Positions 9,120 to 21,625 of a DNA stretch of 64,000 nt are shown here, one piece after another (positions within the stretch are counted from its first letter, which is position 1; every line of letters starts with the position of its first letter). The position numbers were made by a program, and so were the translations under genes. The stretch is taken from the NCBI GenBank assembly GCA_037501455.1, contig CM074858.1:91796501-91860500 (forward strand), given 5' to 3'. The notes under the pieces were generated by a model. The model made no database searches. It was not told the origin of the DNA and worked only from the letters and a program-made list of their open reading frames with translations. The DNA is from Lantana camara. Taxonomy: Eukaryota; Streptophyta; Magnoliopsida; Lamiales; Verbenaceae.

Positions 9120-9154
9120 ATCTGGGGGCCAGATTCTTTTAAGGGGGGGAGGAT
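9118..9154 (+). promoter_or_regulatory. Hairpin overlapping the pol stop, plus polypurine tract of M
   Basis: GAATCTGGGGGCCAGATTC (9118-9136) forms an 8-bp stem with a GGG loop and overlaps the TGA stop codon. TTTTAAGGGGGGGAGG follows and abuts the LTR. Compared with E1, both arms differ in step, so pairing is kept. Confidence 0.82.
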
Positions 9155-11995
9155 CGTAACGCCCCGTATCTTCGATTCAGGTACGCATGTGACACGTGTG
9201 AGTTTGAGCGTTAGAAATTGTACGCATGCTTTAGGAATTATGTGTTTATTTGAATTATGTGGATTAATTGCCTAATTGTTTATTTTAATTGTATTTCCAT
9301 TCTATTTCATTTCATGTTCAACATATGTATAATTCATACATTCATTTCATAACATATTTTATATATATATATACACTTAAACTAAAATTTATGAGATTAA
9401 TATTTATTTTCCCACTTTCATTCATTTCATGCAAATATATATATATATATATATATATTCATGCATAACACCTATATATTAATACACTCACATGCATTAT
9501 ATATGCATATATTAAAAAGCACTAAGAGAATTATATACATATTATATACATAATATCTCTACTTTATTACCTTTATACATATATATTATATATCTATAGT
9601 TATATTACATTACATTATATACATATATCATATATGCTAGAACACACACAAACACACACAAAATCTCTACAACACCTTTTACACACACTCACCTTCATTC
9701 TTATCACACACACACTTTGATCATCAAGCAAGAAGGAGAAGGAAGAAGAATTAATCACCAAGAATCATAAGCATCATCAAGATCATCACCTTCATCATCA
9801 TCCTTTCACCATTTCCTTTCTTTCATACAAGGTTTGTTAATTCATAATTGTTATATGAGATGAATAGATAGGGTTAGATGATTTAGTTGATTTTCTTGAC
9901 CTTTGAGCATGAATATGAGATCATGTGGGTATGTATTTTGAATTTATTGCAAGAATATTTTGAACTCTTGGTTATTTGACCTCATGACAACTTGGAGGGT
10001 TTATATGATTGCTAGGATGAATTCATTTGCCCAAACCTGTGTTTTATGAGTTGTTGATGAAGTATGAGATGTATATTGGTGTTATAAGTTAGTTTTGGGT
10101 TGCTTAATTGTTGTTGTTTGGTGTTGGAGGCATTCCGGAGCCATTTTCCGAGCCATCCCCTATTTTTGCCCTATTTTTTCACCCAACGACATGCCAAACG
10201 CCCGTTTGGCCCCTTAGTTCATTTTCCAAACGCCCGTGTGAGATGCTACTGCATTGACAAACTGTTTCCAAACGCCCCTTTCTGTTTTAAATTCATTTTG
10301 CAAATGCCCGTTTACCCCTCAAATGAACTCCAAATGACCTGATTTTTAAACCTTTGGAAACCTATTGAAGTCTAGAATACTCTCCAATTGGAATCACCCC
10401 AATATCATTTCTAGATTGTGAGATATGATCAATTCTTTTTGGTGTCGCCATTTTTTCGGAAATCTGCGTTAACCCAACTTCGGACCTACGCCATTTTCAC
10501 CTCACTTTGAACTAGAATTCGAGCCTCATATGCTTGGAAAGATCTATTTGTCTAATTTCATATACAATAAACAAAACTCCATTTCAACTTCTATAACTCA
10601 AGATATTCCCAATCCACAGCTTGCGCATTTCCAAAAATTGTCAACTTTTGCCAAACTTCGCCAAAACACCTCCTCTTGCATTTCTTTCACTCCCTTGGCT
10701 CCCATATGCGATTATTTGAAGTATTATTTATGAATGAACATTCTCATGGCTTATAATTATCATCATTTCATATCATAAGCATGCCGTTCGTCGATTAATT
10801 GGTTCATTTGTCTAGAGTCTTATGTACACTCGTTTTTCTTGCACAGAGTTTGATCCGGTCGACGAGCAGGGTCCGTAGGCTTCTCGTATCCTTTCTCTTT
10901 TGTCAAGGTGAGGTTTTACTTTGTTTATTTTTGAACCTTAATACCTTGTGTGATCTTTTAAGCAAAAATGTATTAATATAGGTATACTTTCGAAAAGGAT
11001 TATGTTCAAATGATTTTCAAAGGTTTTCATGAAAATGTCTTGGCGAGAATCACGCACATGTTAATGGGCCCCTGGGGAAATGTGTGAATGGAGACCGGTA
11101 CGACATCGGGTTGTCGGATAAGCCATTGCATATAGTACCCTTTGAGAGTATCTCACGCGACCGTGTAGTGTGGGAGGTGGGATACTCTTGAGCCGGTGGT
11201 TAACCCATCGAAGGAGCGGGTAGGAGTCATGATCCCCTATCTCGATATTGTCTCATGAGATGGCTAGGGCCTTGGAAATCCTTCCATCACCCCGGAGGAA
11301 GAAGGATGGAAAATTATGTTTTCTTACGTTATGATTATGAATATGATTATGTTAATGATATGATTATGAATGCATGAACGCCTAAGTTATGTTTTAAAGC
11401 ACACACTATGGTAGTAAGGTTGGAGAATTGCCCACTCGCCAGGCCACGTAAATTATGTTTCTTCAAGTAATAATTTGATATCCGTAATTCCGAGCATTGC
11501 CTTTCTTATACTACCCATTTGGGATTTCTCTTACACTTTACTCGGGATTATGAATTGCATGCACATGTGATATAAGTATTAAGCCCCTCACTAGGTCTTA
11601 GGACTGACACCCCACGTTTTTAGACTTTTGCAGGTTGTGCTAGGCGGGGACTTGTAGTCTTTTGTAATAGTTCCTTGAGTCCTAGCTTCTCTTACTTTTA
11701 GCATTCACACTCGTGTTTTGTTATGAATTATTCTATCTTGGATTGTTAATGTAATTATTATGTGGTAACCGGGATGGCTTATGATTGTATAACCTAATTA
11801 TATGTTAAATATGTGTATATGCTTTCGCTTTATATTATTGTATCGTTGGTTTTAATTGGTTAAGGGTTAGCCCCGCTTAGCTAGGTTTCGTTTTTAATTG
11901 TCACCCGTTCTTTGATTTGTGTATGGAAATTAATTTCATGCGTGGATTAGACACTTCGTGCGGGGGATGTGGCGCCTTCCGATGCGGGTGTTACA
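9155..11995 (+). repeat. M 3' LTR, about 2841 bp
   Basis: It starts CGTAACGCCCC (the usual TG is CG here, as in A's 3' LTR) after the purine tract and ends GATGCGGGTGTTACA. The first 500 bp are AT-rich with TA and CA microsatellites (9360-9720). Then come a palindrome cluster (10194-10316), the conserved module (about 10464-10640), a G/C-rich block near 11060-11300 and TGTCACCCGTTC near the end. CA-repeat A-type LTR sequence follows without a gap. Confidence 0.8.
10194..10316 (+). repeat. Palindrome cluster (CCAAACGCCCGTTTGG type) in M LTR
   Basis: Copies at 10194-10209 (best), 10226-10241, 10268-10283 and 10300-10316 share the AAACGCCC core with decaying right arms. Their position relative to the downstream conserved module matches the clusters in other families. 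Confidence 0.8.
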
Positions 11996-12493
11996 CACAC
12001 ACAAATACACGATCAAAACACCATGGAAGAGAAGAAGGAGATTTCATCATTTCAAGCTTGAATCAAGGAAGTTAATTGCATAAGTTGGAGCATCTTCATC
12101 ATCTCATCATCTCATCCCTTCTTTCTTTCACTTTAAGGTATAGATGGAGTATTTATATGAATCTCTTGAACTTATTTGAAGTAGGGTTTGTTGATTATGA
12201 TATGATTCCTTGGTTATAAGTGTTTAGGATCATTATAATTGAAGACTTGCATGAATTCTTAAGTTATATAAGTGTAGAGATCATGGAATTAAATTTGGTT
12301 TGTGTGATTGTTTCTTGATGAATCAAAGCATGTTCCTTGGTTTATATGATATCTAATTGATGTATTTAAGTCTTATACATGTTATGTGTTAGTTTTAAGT
12401 TGATTCCTTGCATTGGTTTGGGAGTGGGAATGATTTGGAGCTTTTCCCGTGCATATGCCCTGTTTTCCCCTATTTTTCTTCTGCCATGCAGCA

Positions 12494-12649
12494 GATCACG
12501 GCCGCGACCGAAAATAGAACAAAATTGGTCGCGCCCGCGATCCCATTTTGGCTAACTTTTGACTTTCGGAATAGTGCATGAAAAAATCAGAAAAATACTT
12601 GGTCGCGGCCGCGACCATTTTGTGAAGGGTTTTGGTCGCGCCCGCGACC
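12494..12649 (+). repeat. Palindrome cluster (GGTCGCGGCCGCGACC type), A 5' LTR
   Basis: Copies lie at 12494-12509, 12527-12542, 12601-12616 (perfect 16-bp palindrome) and 12634-12649. The pattern alternates full CGGCCG-type and CGCCCG-type units. The perfect copy includes a NotI-type GCGGCCGC core. Confidence 0.85.
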
Positions 12650-12948
12650 CATTTAGAATCTGCATTTTGTCCAATTTCGGACCTACGACATTTTCAGCTC
12701 ACTTTGAACTAGAAAACGTGCCATATACCGTTGGAAAGGTCTTTGTGTCTAGTTTCACACCCTGTAAACAAAACTCAATTCTAACTTCTAGAACTCAAGT
12801 TATTCTGGGTTTTCTACAGGGTGTGCATTTCCCAAAATTGTCAGTTTTTCCTAAACTTCACCAAAAGCTTTCATATTGCATTCTTTTCACTTCCTTGGCT
12901 CCCGCATGTGAATTATATGATATATATGCTTAGTTAGTTGATAATTAT

Positions 12949-15900
12949 TGTAACATCCCGCTCGTCCGGTCTTTCTTGGTACGCCTTCACGGGTGAGCTA
13001 TGTGTGCTTTTAATTATTTAATTATGTGTTTATTATACTTTTTATGTGATATATTTGAATTACTTGAACGTATTTGACCTTATGTGATTTATTTGAACGT
13101 ATTTGTTTCTTTGTTTCGTTCTTGCTCCGTTTGAGTCTGTTTTCGTTTTCGATTTTTGTGACTACGTGTTATACGTGACTTATGTGCGTTATGTATGTGT
13201 CTTTATGTTCGTTACTTGTTTTTGAGTTTGTTTGATACGGTTTTGAAAACCGTTTTATGTTTTAGGGACATAAGGGCCTAACGAGCTTTAGCGCACCTTG
13301 TGTTCCGGAAGGCGTAACTTGAGCTAGGGAATTCGGATTCGAATTCCGGAAGATGCGTTGGATTCGTAACGAAGAAATCAAGACAAAGAATCAAGATTCA
13401 TATTTTTCTAAGCCCATTTGATTCCCCGTTTTTCAACCGAAATGAGCCCTTGTTCCTAAGAGAACCCTTTTGTTGACTAATCTTCACTTGTGGGGTCCCA
13501 TTTAACCCTAATTAAGCTCTAACCTTGAATTATATGTATCTAACCATCCCTAACTCTCTCCCACTCCCTTATCTCGTCCCACACCCAAAGAAAAAGAAGG
13601 AAAAGTGCAGCAACTTCAGCTCCAAGAAGAGAAGGAAGAAGCCCTTGTCCATTTTCATGATTTTGAGCTTAAATCACATCCAAATCTTCCCAAATTCGAA
13701 AGGTAAGCTCATGATCATAATATACACTCTCTCTTCTCTCTTATATGTGGATTTGAGTTGAATTCATTGGTTGATTGATGAGATTTGGCAAGCATGTGAA
13801 TAGTAGAGATTGGTTGAATTGGATGATTCTTGCTTCCTTCTTGATTCTCTTGAGTTTGAGTGATGATATGTTGCTTCCATGACTTGATTCTATGTATTTA
13901 TTGCATCTTCTTCCATGGTAATTGGAGTATGAGTGATTGGCCATTGATGAGTGTTTGAGAAATGGATGTTATAGTTTGATACATTCTTCCCCTTTCTTGC
14001 TTTGATTCTTGCTCATTTTGTGGCTGAAGTTGTTGCTACTTATATGGCATGAATACATGATGAATTAGTGTTAATTCCATGCTTGGTTTAGGTGGTTTCA
14101 ATGGCATAAGAGACTCGAAGGCTTGAACCGAAATGCCCTGTTTTTCCCATCAAATTCGGACTTGCTACGTTATTTTTTTTCCAGGCCGAACGCATGACAC
14201 GGCCGTGTCATGTTATAACTGGAAATGGACACGGCCGTGTCAAGCTCTCGACTTTGGGTCGTGTCCGATTCCTTTGCATTTTGGACGAGGCCGTGTCCAC
14301 TTAGTAGGTAATGGCCGGGAGGAGTTTCTTTCGTCGTTCCGTTACTTCTTGATGATCTTTCTTGCCTCGTTTATGATGTGTATGCATGATTAACTCGTCA
14401 TATGATGTGTTAAGCTTGATCTCGTGAATTTATGGTTTATTCTTTGCTCTCGGTTATGAGATAGAACCTTATATACCTTGATTGCTCCTATATGACCTAA
14501 TGTGGATTCATTTCACATTCTTTGCATCATAAACATACATACGCATCCGTCGAGCGTCTAATGTGGTTCATATTGAGTCTAAGTTCGTCTTTTGCCTTTG
14601 TTTTGCCTTTAGGTTCGTTCCTTGGTTGGCGAGGTTGTCCTCTAGACGTTCGTTTGCTTTCTTTGTTCCCGTTGCTTCTCGGAGGTGAGGTTTCTTTCCT
14701 TTTAGCTATTATGACCTACAACCCAACATGTAATTTAAGCCCGCATGTGAACTATATATATATATAGATAAGTGCTTGATATGTATTTTGTGGGAATTGG
14801 CCCTTTTGTTATAAATCCATTGAAAAGGCTTTTATATGTATGTACGCTAAGTTTTGTTTATTCATTTTTAAAAAGGGTTGGTGTGCGTACATGTTAAGTT
14901 TTGACAAGAAAAGCTTTTGTGTTAAGTATCCGTTTTGTGAGATATGTGTGTGAGTTCTGTGATCTGTTTGGGCCCCGGAGTTGTGTGGTTCGGGAGACCC
15001 GGGACGACCATCGGGGTCGCCGGTTGCAACCCCAGGACACTTCTCCACCAACGGGAGACTTAGTTCTCCTATGCCGACGAGCGCATTTTGGCTGGCCATC
15101 GAAGGAACCGGGCGGGATCCTCCGGTTCACATGTTTCGTTCTATGGTGGGATGGAGAGGGGCACCTCTCTTCCCCAATGGTGTAAAAATGGGATTGTTTA
15201 TGAGTTTTGTTTTGGGTATGAGTAAGTGTGGGAGAACTTGTTCTCGCCGTGTTTCCGTTTATGTTTTGTATCCGATATGGTTTGCTTTATGCTTATGTAT
15301 CCGATACGGTTTGTGAAACGGGGTGGACTCTTAATTTGTAAAACTTCTTAGATTTTGGCCTTTGGTCCTAACTCTTTCTTCGTATATATAGTATCACGTG
15401 TTAAACCTTTTTTCATGTAAAAACCACTCCCGATTCATGAACACTTTCGATTTGAATATGCTATGCTTCTACTTATACCTATGTGTGTGTGTGTTAGCCC
15501 CCTCACCAGTCTCTAGGACTGACCCTCGTTGCTTCTTCTCTTTTTCCCCTTTGATTTGAGCTTTGCAGGTACCCGGCTGGGAGTCTGGCTAGGGGCCGGT
15601 TGTCTTTCGAGTCTTGGGAGTTGTTCGAGTCTTTGTAGAGTCTTTACATTTACATATTTACTTTCCCGCTTTGGTACTACGTATATTTGGTACTATGTAT
15701 AAATAATTATAAGCTATGTTCTTTGTAATTTAAAGCTTGAATATTTCTTTTGGCCCGGGGTGGGCAAATCATGTTGCAATATGTATATCTGGTCTTAAGC
15801 TTATATGTCTGTTATTGATTATGTTACGTGATCCTGTAGCTTTCGCACTTACGATTTATTTTGTTGCGCACTCTGTTCAGGGTCTAGACCGCCTAGCCTA

Positions 15901-16021
15901 GAGTTGATTTTTGTTTGTCACCCGTTCGCTATGGTTTGATGCGGGGATGGAGTTCCCCTTTCGACACCCGTGTTGGACTATGGTGCGGGGGATGTGGCGC
16001 CCTCCGCTCCGGGGTGTTACA
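12949..16021 (+). repeat. J: solo LTR, 3073 bp, TSD ATTAT
   Basis: It begins TGTAACATCC and ends CCGGGGTGTTACA. Identical ATTAT flanks lie at 12944-12948 and 16022-16026, and the interrupted A LTR continues after it exactly as in the uninterrupted copy near 20285. No internal region or PBS is present, so this is a solo LTR left by LTR-LTR recombination. G at 41771 (minus strand) belongs to the same family. Short ORFs inside are incidental. Confidence 0.9.
14195..14298 (+). repeat. Palindrome cluster (GACACGGCCGTGTC type) in J
   Basis: Copies at 14195-14210 (perfect TGACACGGCCGTGTCA), 14228-14241 (perfect) and 14283-14298 (one arm altered), with a decayed half near 14258-14269. The spacing is about 30-55 bp. 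Confidence 0.85.
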
Positions 16022-17372
16022 ATTATGCTCCTACTTGACGTTCCTTAATTGTTATTGCATGATATATTAATCATGACTTTGTCGTGCATCGTAAATGGTT
16101 CATGCAAGTCGTGTCTCATGTACACTTGTCCTTGTTATACAAATCACGTTCCCGGTGACGAGGAGCACGCTCCTTAGGGTGTTTCCTTGCTTATTTTGGG
16201 TTGGTAAAGTAAAGGTGAGGTTTAATTCTAGCTATATAGAACCCGTATAACCCTTATGTGAAGTTTTAGGCCAAAAGGTATATATATTTATCTATAATCA
16301 TTTCTAAACTTTCAAGTGTTTAGCAAGCAAGTCATGCTCATGCAAAGCAATGCATGTAGCGTGATTAGTGTCTTGTTCATGCAAAGCAATGCATGTATAG
16401 TGATTGAATCATGATAGTGTAGTGGCAAGTACCATGTAGTGCTCATTGGGCCCGAGGGTAGTGTACTGAGCCAACCGAGGAAGCAAGGGCTGACGGGTAA
16501 CTCTTGCACTATCCTCACCATTTTGGGATGACCCCTGAATCCACCAGGAGGTTTGGTGAAGGAAGGAATCCCATACGTGGGAGTCATGTTCCCGACGTAC
16601 GTAGCATGGATGGTTAGGGTCTTGCAAACCCACCATCACCCGGAGTAAAGGAGTTTATGAATTGATATGTGTGCACTATAATTGAATTGCATGATCACTT
16701 GATAATTAAACAAGCATGTAATGTTCACTATTGGTGTAAGGTTGGAGAATTGCACTCACTCGCCGGGCCACGGATTGAATTGATAATGATTGTAATGTTA
16801 AATGGATTTAGTTGTAATCTCGGGCGGGATCTATTTTATTATTGAACGTATATTGTTTCCTTTATTAAAACCCTACCCGACATTATAACTTGCATGTTAA
16901 TTGCGATAATATTTATTTATAAACCCCCTCACTCAGTCGTCGGTAGACTAACACCTCAACATTTTCAGGTCTACGGGTTGCATGCTTGGCGGGATCGAGT
17001 TAGGTCTTTTGTTCTTTGGGTCTAGTACTTGTCTTCCTTATTTTCTTGTACATTAATGATGCATTTATAGATTGTTACTACTCTTGGTATCTATGTATTA
17101 AGTCTAACTTATTTTGATATCTTTGGGGAATTGGATTTATGTAAATATTGGGAAAGATTTTGTTGATGAAGTGAATGTAACTTATGCTTCCGTTTTATTA
17201 TTTATGCATGTTGGTATTAAATGAGGGTTAATTCCGCCTTGCTAGAGATTTAATTTCTTTTGTCACCCGTTCGCTATAGTTTTGGTTCATGTACGGATTA
17301 TCCATTTCGTATGTGGACTAAGCTATAGTGCGGGGGTGTGACATCTCGGCGTTCCGGGTGCTACATCTTAGG

Positions 17373-17386
17373 TGGTATCAGAGCCC
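17373..17386 (+). other. Primer-binding site of A (initiator-Met tRNA)
   Basis: TGGTATCAGAGCCC lies 7 bp after the LTR end at 17365 and matches the PBS of M, X and N. Confidence 0.85.
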
Positions 17387-18773
17387 GGATGCAAAACCGC
17401 AGTTCTAGTGTCGTATTGTGTCGAGTCTAAGTCGAACGGCATATGATTAATTGATAATTTGCAAGTCTTGCATCTTATTTAAACCTATCTGAGCATCTTT
17501 GAATTATTTGATGACGTGTACATGGTATTGATTCATGTTACTACTTGAAAATTTGTGAATTGCATTGAATCATGGCACTACTTGTCGATTAATTGACTTT
17601 CTATGGTTGGAAATTTACATGTTCTATGTGTTTTACTTTAACTTAGTTGAATTAATTGTTACATTTTGCATCAAAATGTGTTTAAATGCTAATTATGTAT
17701 CATACGCAATCACTAACTCCATGCATTTATATTTGAGATGAGTTGTGTGTGTAGGATATTATTATAATGTCAAACCACAACCGTCTACCATAAGTATTCC
17801 TTTGGGACGTGGATGATTTGAAGAAGGCACCGGAGGTTAAGAGAAATTCGGGAAATTGGTAGTTCTATGGCAAGACTATAGGTTGGGAGTTTAATTTTGG
17901 TTTGAAGGATAAATCATGCGGGAAGAAGTGGTATGTAGGAAAAAATGGTATGAATGTGTGATGTTTATAACTTACAAGATAAACACACACTTCTATACTG
18001 TGAGCAAAGTTGATCAACCGGATTCAGGAGGTTTGGTTAACTCAAGGAAACGAGTGAAGCCCTTGAAGGTATTAAGGATCTAATGTCCGAATTAGAATAA
18101 AGAAGAAGAAATGATGAATTTAGAAACTTCGGATTTTGGGGAAAAAAAAAGTAGGTGGATGGGAGGAAGTTAAAAGCACTGATGGTTTCAAGGTCATGGA
18201 AAATTCAGATGTTAAAGGTTTTATATTCAAACGGGTTGGAGTTTATTTTCTAGGCTCAAGCCGAATTGTTGTGTTGAGAGCGCGAAGTGGGAGATATGGA
18301 ACAACAAATGGAAATGGTAAAGAAAGGCAAAGGGTTGTTGGAGAGAAGTTATGTACTCAAGTATGAATACTTGAAAGATGAGTCCATTCAACCAATCAAA
18401 CTCATAAGGAAACTTTGATCAAGGCGATATCTATGGTGAAGATTCGGGTAATGCTTACGGATCGACACTTGGGAAAGAATCGGGTTCAAGGAATCTCAAT
18501 CATGGGGAAGAGGAATCTTCAACGTCAAATCAAGCGGGTGAAATGAATCACTATCGTCGAAGATTTCCGAACAACGGTGAACGGTACAATTAATCATGCA
18601 TACCACGTGCATCATGAATTTTATTATTAGTCTCGTATTTAATTTCTTGTTAGTTGCAATTTAATTATGTATAAATGTTAGTTATGTGATTAACGTGTTT
18701 CTACTTGCCCTATGTGACATTTATATAAATGTTTCTCTAAGTGTTTCCTTGAATCGTTATTTGGGGTGTGTTT
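17387..18773 (+). pseudogene. A internal region: leader and decayed gag-like remains
   Basis: No pol domain is visible in these 1.4 kb. A possible gag start (ATG near 17769) is soon closed by stops. A 76-codon open stretch (18136-18366) and an acidic, Ser/Asn-rich stretch (18440-18590) may be remnants of the same ORF. No zinc knuckle was found. Near 18580 the motif CGGTGAACGGTA matches the gag-end region of E1 (about 310) and N (minus strand, about 54240), so the three elements share a backbone here. I do not recognise any specific protein. Confidence 0.45.
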
Positions 18774-18907
18774 GAGAGACGGGGTTCTCTCATTTCTTGT
18801 TTGAGAGACAAGGTTCTCTCATTTCTTGTTGGAGAGACAGGGTGCTCTCATTTCGTGTTAGGGAGACGGTGCTCTCTCATTACTTGTCTAAGAGACGGGG
18901 CTCTCTT
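18774..18907 (+). repeat. Array of five potential stem-loops in A 3' UTR
   Basis: Units lie at 18774-18791, 18803-18820, 18832-18849, 18861-18878 and 18890-18907, 28-29 bp apart. Stems are GAGAG/CTCTC in the first three, GGGAG/CTCTC (one G-U) in the fourth and AAGAG/CTCTT in the fifth. The fifth unit has the same changed pair as the fifth unit of E1. Confidence 0.85.
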
Positions 18908-18939
18908 ATCGCTTGTGCATCATTTTAAAACTCGACAGT

Positions 18940-18987
18940 GGACCTGGGGACCAGGTCCTTTTAGGGGGGGGGGGGGGGGGAAGAATC
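18940..18987 (+). promoter_or_regulatory. Hairpin plus polypurine tract of A
   Basis: GGACCTGGGGACCAGGTCC (18940-18958) is identical to the E1 hairpin. It is followed by TTTTA and a run of about 16 G, then GAAGAAT and the LTR start. Confidence 0.82.
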
Positions 18988-21625
18988 GTAACGCCCCGAT
19001 TTTTCCATTTAATCATTATGTGTTAATTTATAATTTTCATGACAGTAGATTCTTAATATTTTCATGATTTATATGAAATTAATTGCTAATGTGACTAAAT
19101 GCTCTTACATGTCTTTATTTGATCATTCCTTATATGTATTGACTTAATTGCATTAATATGAATTGGAGTTAAGTGAACACATTCCTTAAGATAGAGTTTG
19201 ATTGCATGAACTTAAATAGCTTAGGGACTAAGTTGCAAAATATGATGATTCATCCATTTTGTTGGAAGATTTTGGAATATATGTATATCTCTTATTTCAT
19301 TCATTCATCATTTTCAACAAAACCTCATACACACACACACTAATACACGATCAAAACAACATGGAAGAGAAGAAGGAGATTTCATCATTTCAAGCTTGAA
19401 TCAAGGAAGTTAATTGCATAAGTTGGAGCATCTTCATCATCTCATCATCTCATCCCTTCTTTCTTTCACTTTAAGGTATAGATGGAGTATTTATATGAAT
19501 CTCTTGAACTTATTTGAAGTAGGGTTTGTTGATTATGATATGATTCCTTGGTTATAAGTGTTTAGGATCATTATAATTGAAGACTTGCATGAATTCTTGA
19601 GTTATATAAGTGTAGAGATCATGGAATTAAATTGGGTTTGTGTGATTGTTTCTTGATGAATCAAAGCATGTTCCTTGGTTTATACGATATCTAATTAATG
19701 TATTTAAGTCTTATACATGTTATGTGTTAGTTTTAAGTTGATTCCTTGCATTGGTTTGGGAGTGGGAATGATTTGGAGCTTTTCCCGTGCATATGCCCTG
19801 TTTTCCCCTATTTTTCTTCTGCCGTGCAGCAGATCGCGACCGCGACCGAAAATAGAACAAAATTGGTTGTGCCCACGATCCCATTTTGTTTAACTTTTGA
19901 CTTTTGGAATATTGCATGAAAAAATCGGAAAAATACTTGGTCGCGGCCGCGACCATTTTGTGAAGGGTTTTGGTCGCGCCCGCGACCCATTCAGAATCTG
20001 CATTTTGTCCAATTTCGGACCTACGGTATTTTCAGCACACTTTGAACTAGAAAACGTGCCATATACCGTTGGAAAGGTCTTTGTGTCTAGTTTCACACCC
20101 TGTAAACAAAACTCAATTCTAACTTCTAGAACTCAAGTTATTCTGGGTTTTCTACAGGGTGTGCATTTCCCAAAATTGTCAGTTTTTCCTAAACTTCACC
20201 AAAACCTTTCATATTGCATTCTTTTCACTTCCTTGGCTCCCGCATGTGAATTATATGATATATATGCTTAGTTAGTTGATAATTATGCTCCTACTTGATA
20301 TTCCTTAATTGTTATTGCATGATATATTAATCATGACTTTGTCGTGCGTCGTAAATGGTTCATGTAAGTCGTGTCTCATGTACACTTGTCCTTGTTATAC
20401 AGATCATGTTCCGGTGACGAGGAGCACGCTCCTTAGGGTGTTTCCTTGGTTATTTTGGGTTGGTAAAGTAAAGGTGAGGTTTAATTCTAGCTATATAGAA
20501 CCCGTATAACCCTTATGTGAAGTTTTAGGCCAAAAGGTATATATATTTATCTATAATCATTTCTAAACTTTCAAGTGTTTAGCAAGCAAGTCATGCTCAT
20601 GCAAAGCAATGCATGTAGCGTGATTAGTGTCTTGTTCATGCAAAGCAATATATGTATAGTGATTGAATCATGATAATGTAGTGGCAAGTAGCATGTAGTG
20701 CTCACTTGGGCCCGAGGGTAGTGTACTGAGCCAACCGAGGAAGCAAGGGCTGACGGGTAACTCTTGCACTATCCTCACCATTTTGGGATGACCCCTGAAT
20801 CCACCAGGAGGTTTGGTGGAGGAAGGAATCCCATACGTGGGAGTCATGTTCCCGACGTACGTAGCATGAATTGTTAGGGTCTTGCAAACCCACCATCACC
20901 CGGAGTAAAGGAGTTTATGAATTGATACGTGTGCACTATAATTGAATTCCATGATCACATGATAATTAAACAAGCATGTAATGTTCACTATTGGTGTAAG
21001 GTTGGAGAATTTCCCTCACTCGCCGGGCCACGGATTGAATTGATAATGATTGTAATGTTAAATGGATTTAGTTCTAATCTCGGGCGGGATCTATTTTATT
21101 ATTGAACGTATATTGTTTCCTTTATTAAAACCCTACCCAAGATTATAACTTGCATGTTAATTGCGCTAATATTTATTTATAAACCCCCTCACTCAGTCGT
21201 CGGTAGACTGACACCTCAACATTTTCAGGTTTGGGGGTTGCATGCTTGGCGGGATCGAGTTAGTTCTTTTGTTCTTTGGGTCTAGCACTTGTCTTCCTCA
21301 TTTTCTTGTACATTAATGATGCATATATAGATTGTTACTACTCTTGGTATCTATATATTAAGTCTGACTTATTTTGATATCTTTGGGGAATTGGATTTAT
21401 GTAAATATTGGGAAAGATTTTGTTGTTGAAGTGAATGTAACTTATGCTTCCGTTTTATTATTTATGCATGTTGGTATTAAATGAGGGTTAGTTCCGCCTA
21501 GCTACAGATTTATTTTCTTTTGTCAACCGTTCGCTATAGTTTTGGTTCATGTACGGATTATCTATTTCGTATGTGGACTAAGCTATAATACGGGGGTGTG
21601 GCATCTCGGCGTTCCGGGTGCTACA
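18988..21625 (+). repeat. A 3' LTR, about 2638 bp
   Basis: It begins CGTAACGCCCC after the purine tract and ends CCGGGTGCTACA. It is the best complete A-type LTR. The CA repeat at about 19330 is where A1 and A2 start. The palindrome cluster is at 19832-19987 and the conserved module at about 20009-20175. A GGGCCCGAGG block is near 20708, and GTCAACCGTTCGC near 21523 is a one-base variant of the motif in other LTRs. Confidence 0.85.
19832..19987 (+). repeat. Palindrome cluster (GGTCGCGGCCGCGACC type), A 3' LTR
   Basis: Copies lie at 19832-19847, 19865-19880 (decayed by C-to-T and G-to-A type changes), 19939-19954 (perfect) and 19972-19987. Order and spacing match 12494-12649. Confidence 0.85.

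Larger units (their letters stand above)
3933..11995 (+). mobile_element. M: Ty3/gypsy chromovirus (Tekay/Del-like), defective
   Basis: The order is a truncated 5' LTR tail, two tRNA-Met primer-binding sites, gag, protease, RT, RNase H, integrase, chromodomain, purine tract and a complete 3' LTR. Domain order and the chromodomain-like tail place it with Ty3/gypsy chromoviruses, probably Tekay/Del. The coding part is broken by at least eight in-frame stops and four frame changes, so it makes no full polyprotein. The 128-bp 5' LTR tail differs from the 3' LTR by several substitutions and an 8-bp indel, suggesting a fairly old insertion. Confidence 0.85.
11996..17365 (+). repeat. A 5' LTR in two pieces (11996-12948 and 16022-17365)
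   Basis: Both pieces align with the 3' LTR at 18988-21625, and the sequence either side of J reads straight through once J and one TSD copy are removed. The LTR ends GGGTGCTACA at 17365, just before the PBS. It shares the A-type palindromes, conserved module and TGTCACCCGTTCGC motif. Confidence 0.82.
11996..21625 (+). mobile_element. A: non-autonomous LTR retrotransposon, split by solo LTR J
   Basis: The element consists of a 5' LTR (lacking about 340 bp at its left end), a tRNA-Met PBS, a 1.6-kb internal region without pol, five stem-loops, hairpin, purine tract and a complete 3' LTR. The two 5' LTR pieces total about 2297 bp against 2638 bp for the 3' LTR. The difference equals the missing left end, which agrees with an insertion or recombination at the CA repeat. 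Confidence 0.8.

Noticed and set aside
9360..9720. Replication origin or matrix-attachment region in the AT-rich part of M LTR
   Set aside because: TA and CA microsatellites are enough to explain the composition, and nothing specific supports an origin.
14809..15316. Overlapping 78-111-codon frames on both strands in solo LTR J
   Set aside because: They fall in the G/C-richer LTR block shared in outline with other families and have no conserved protein reading.
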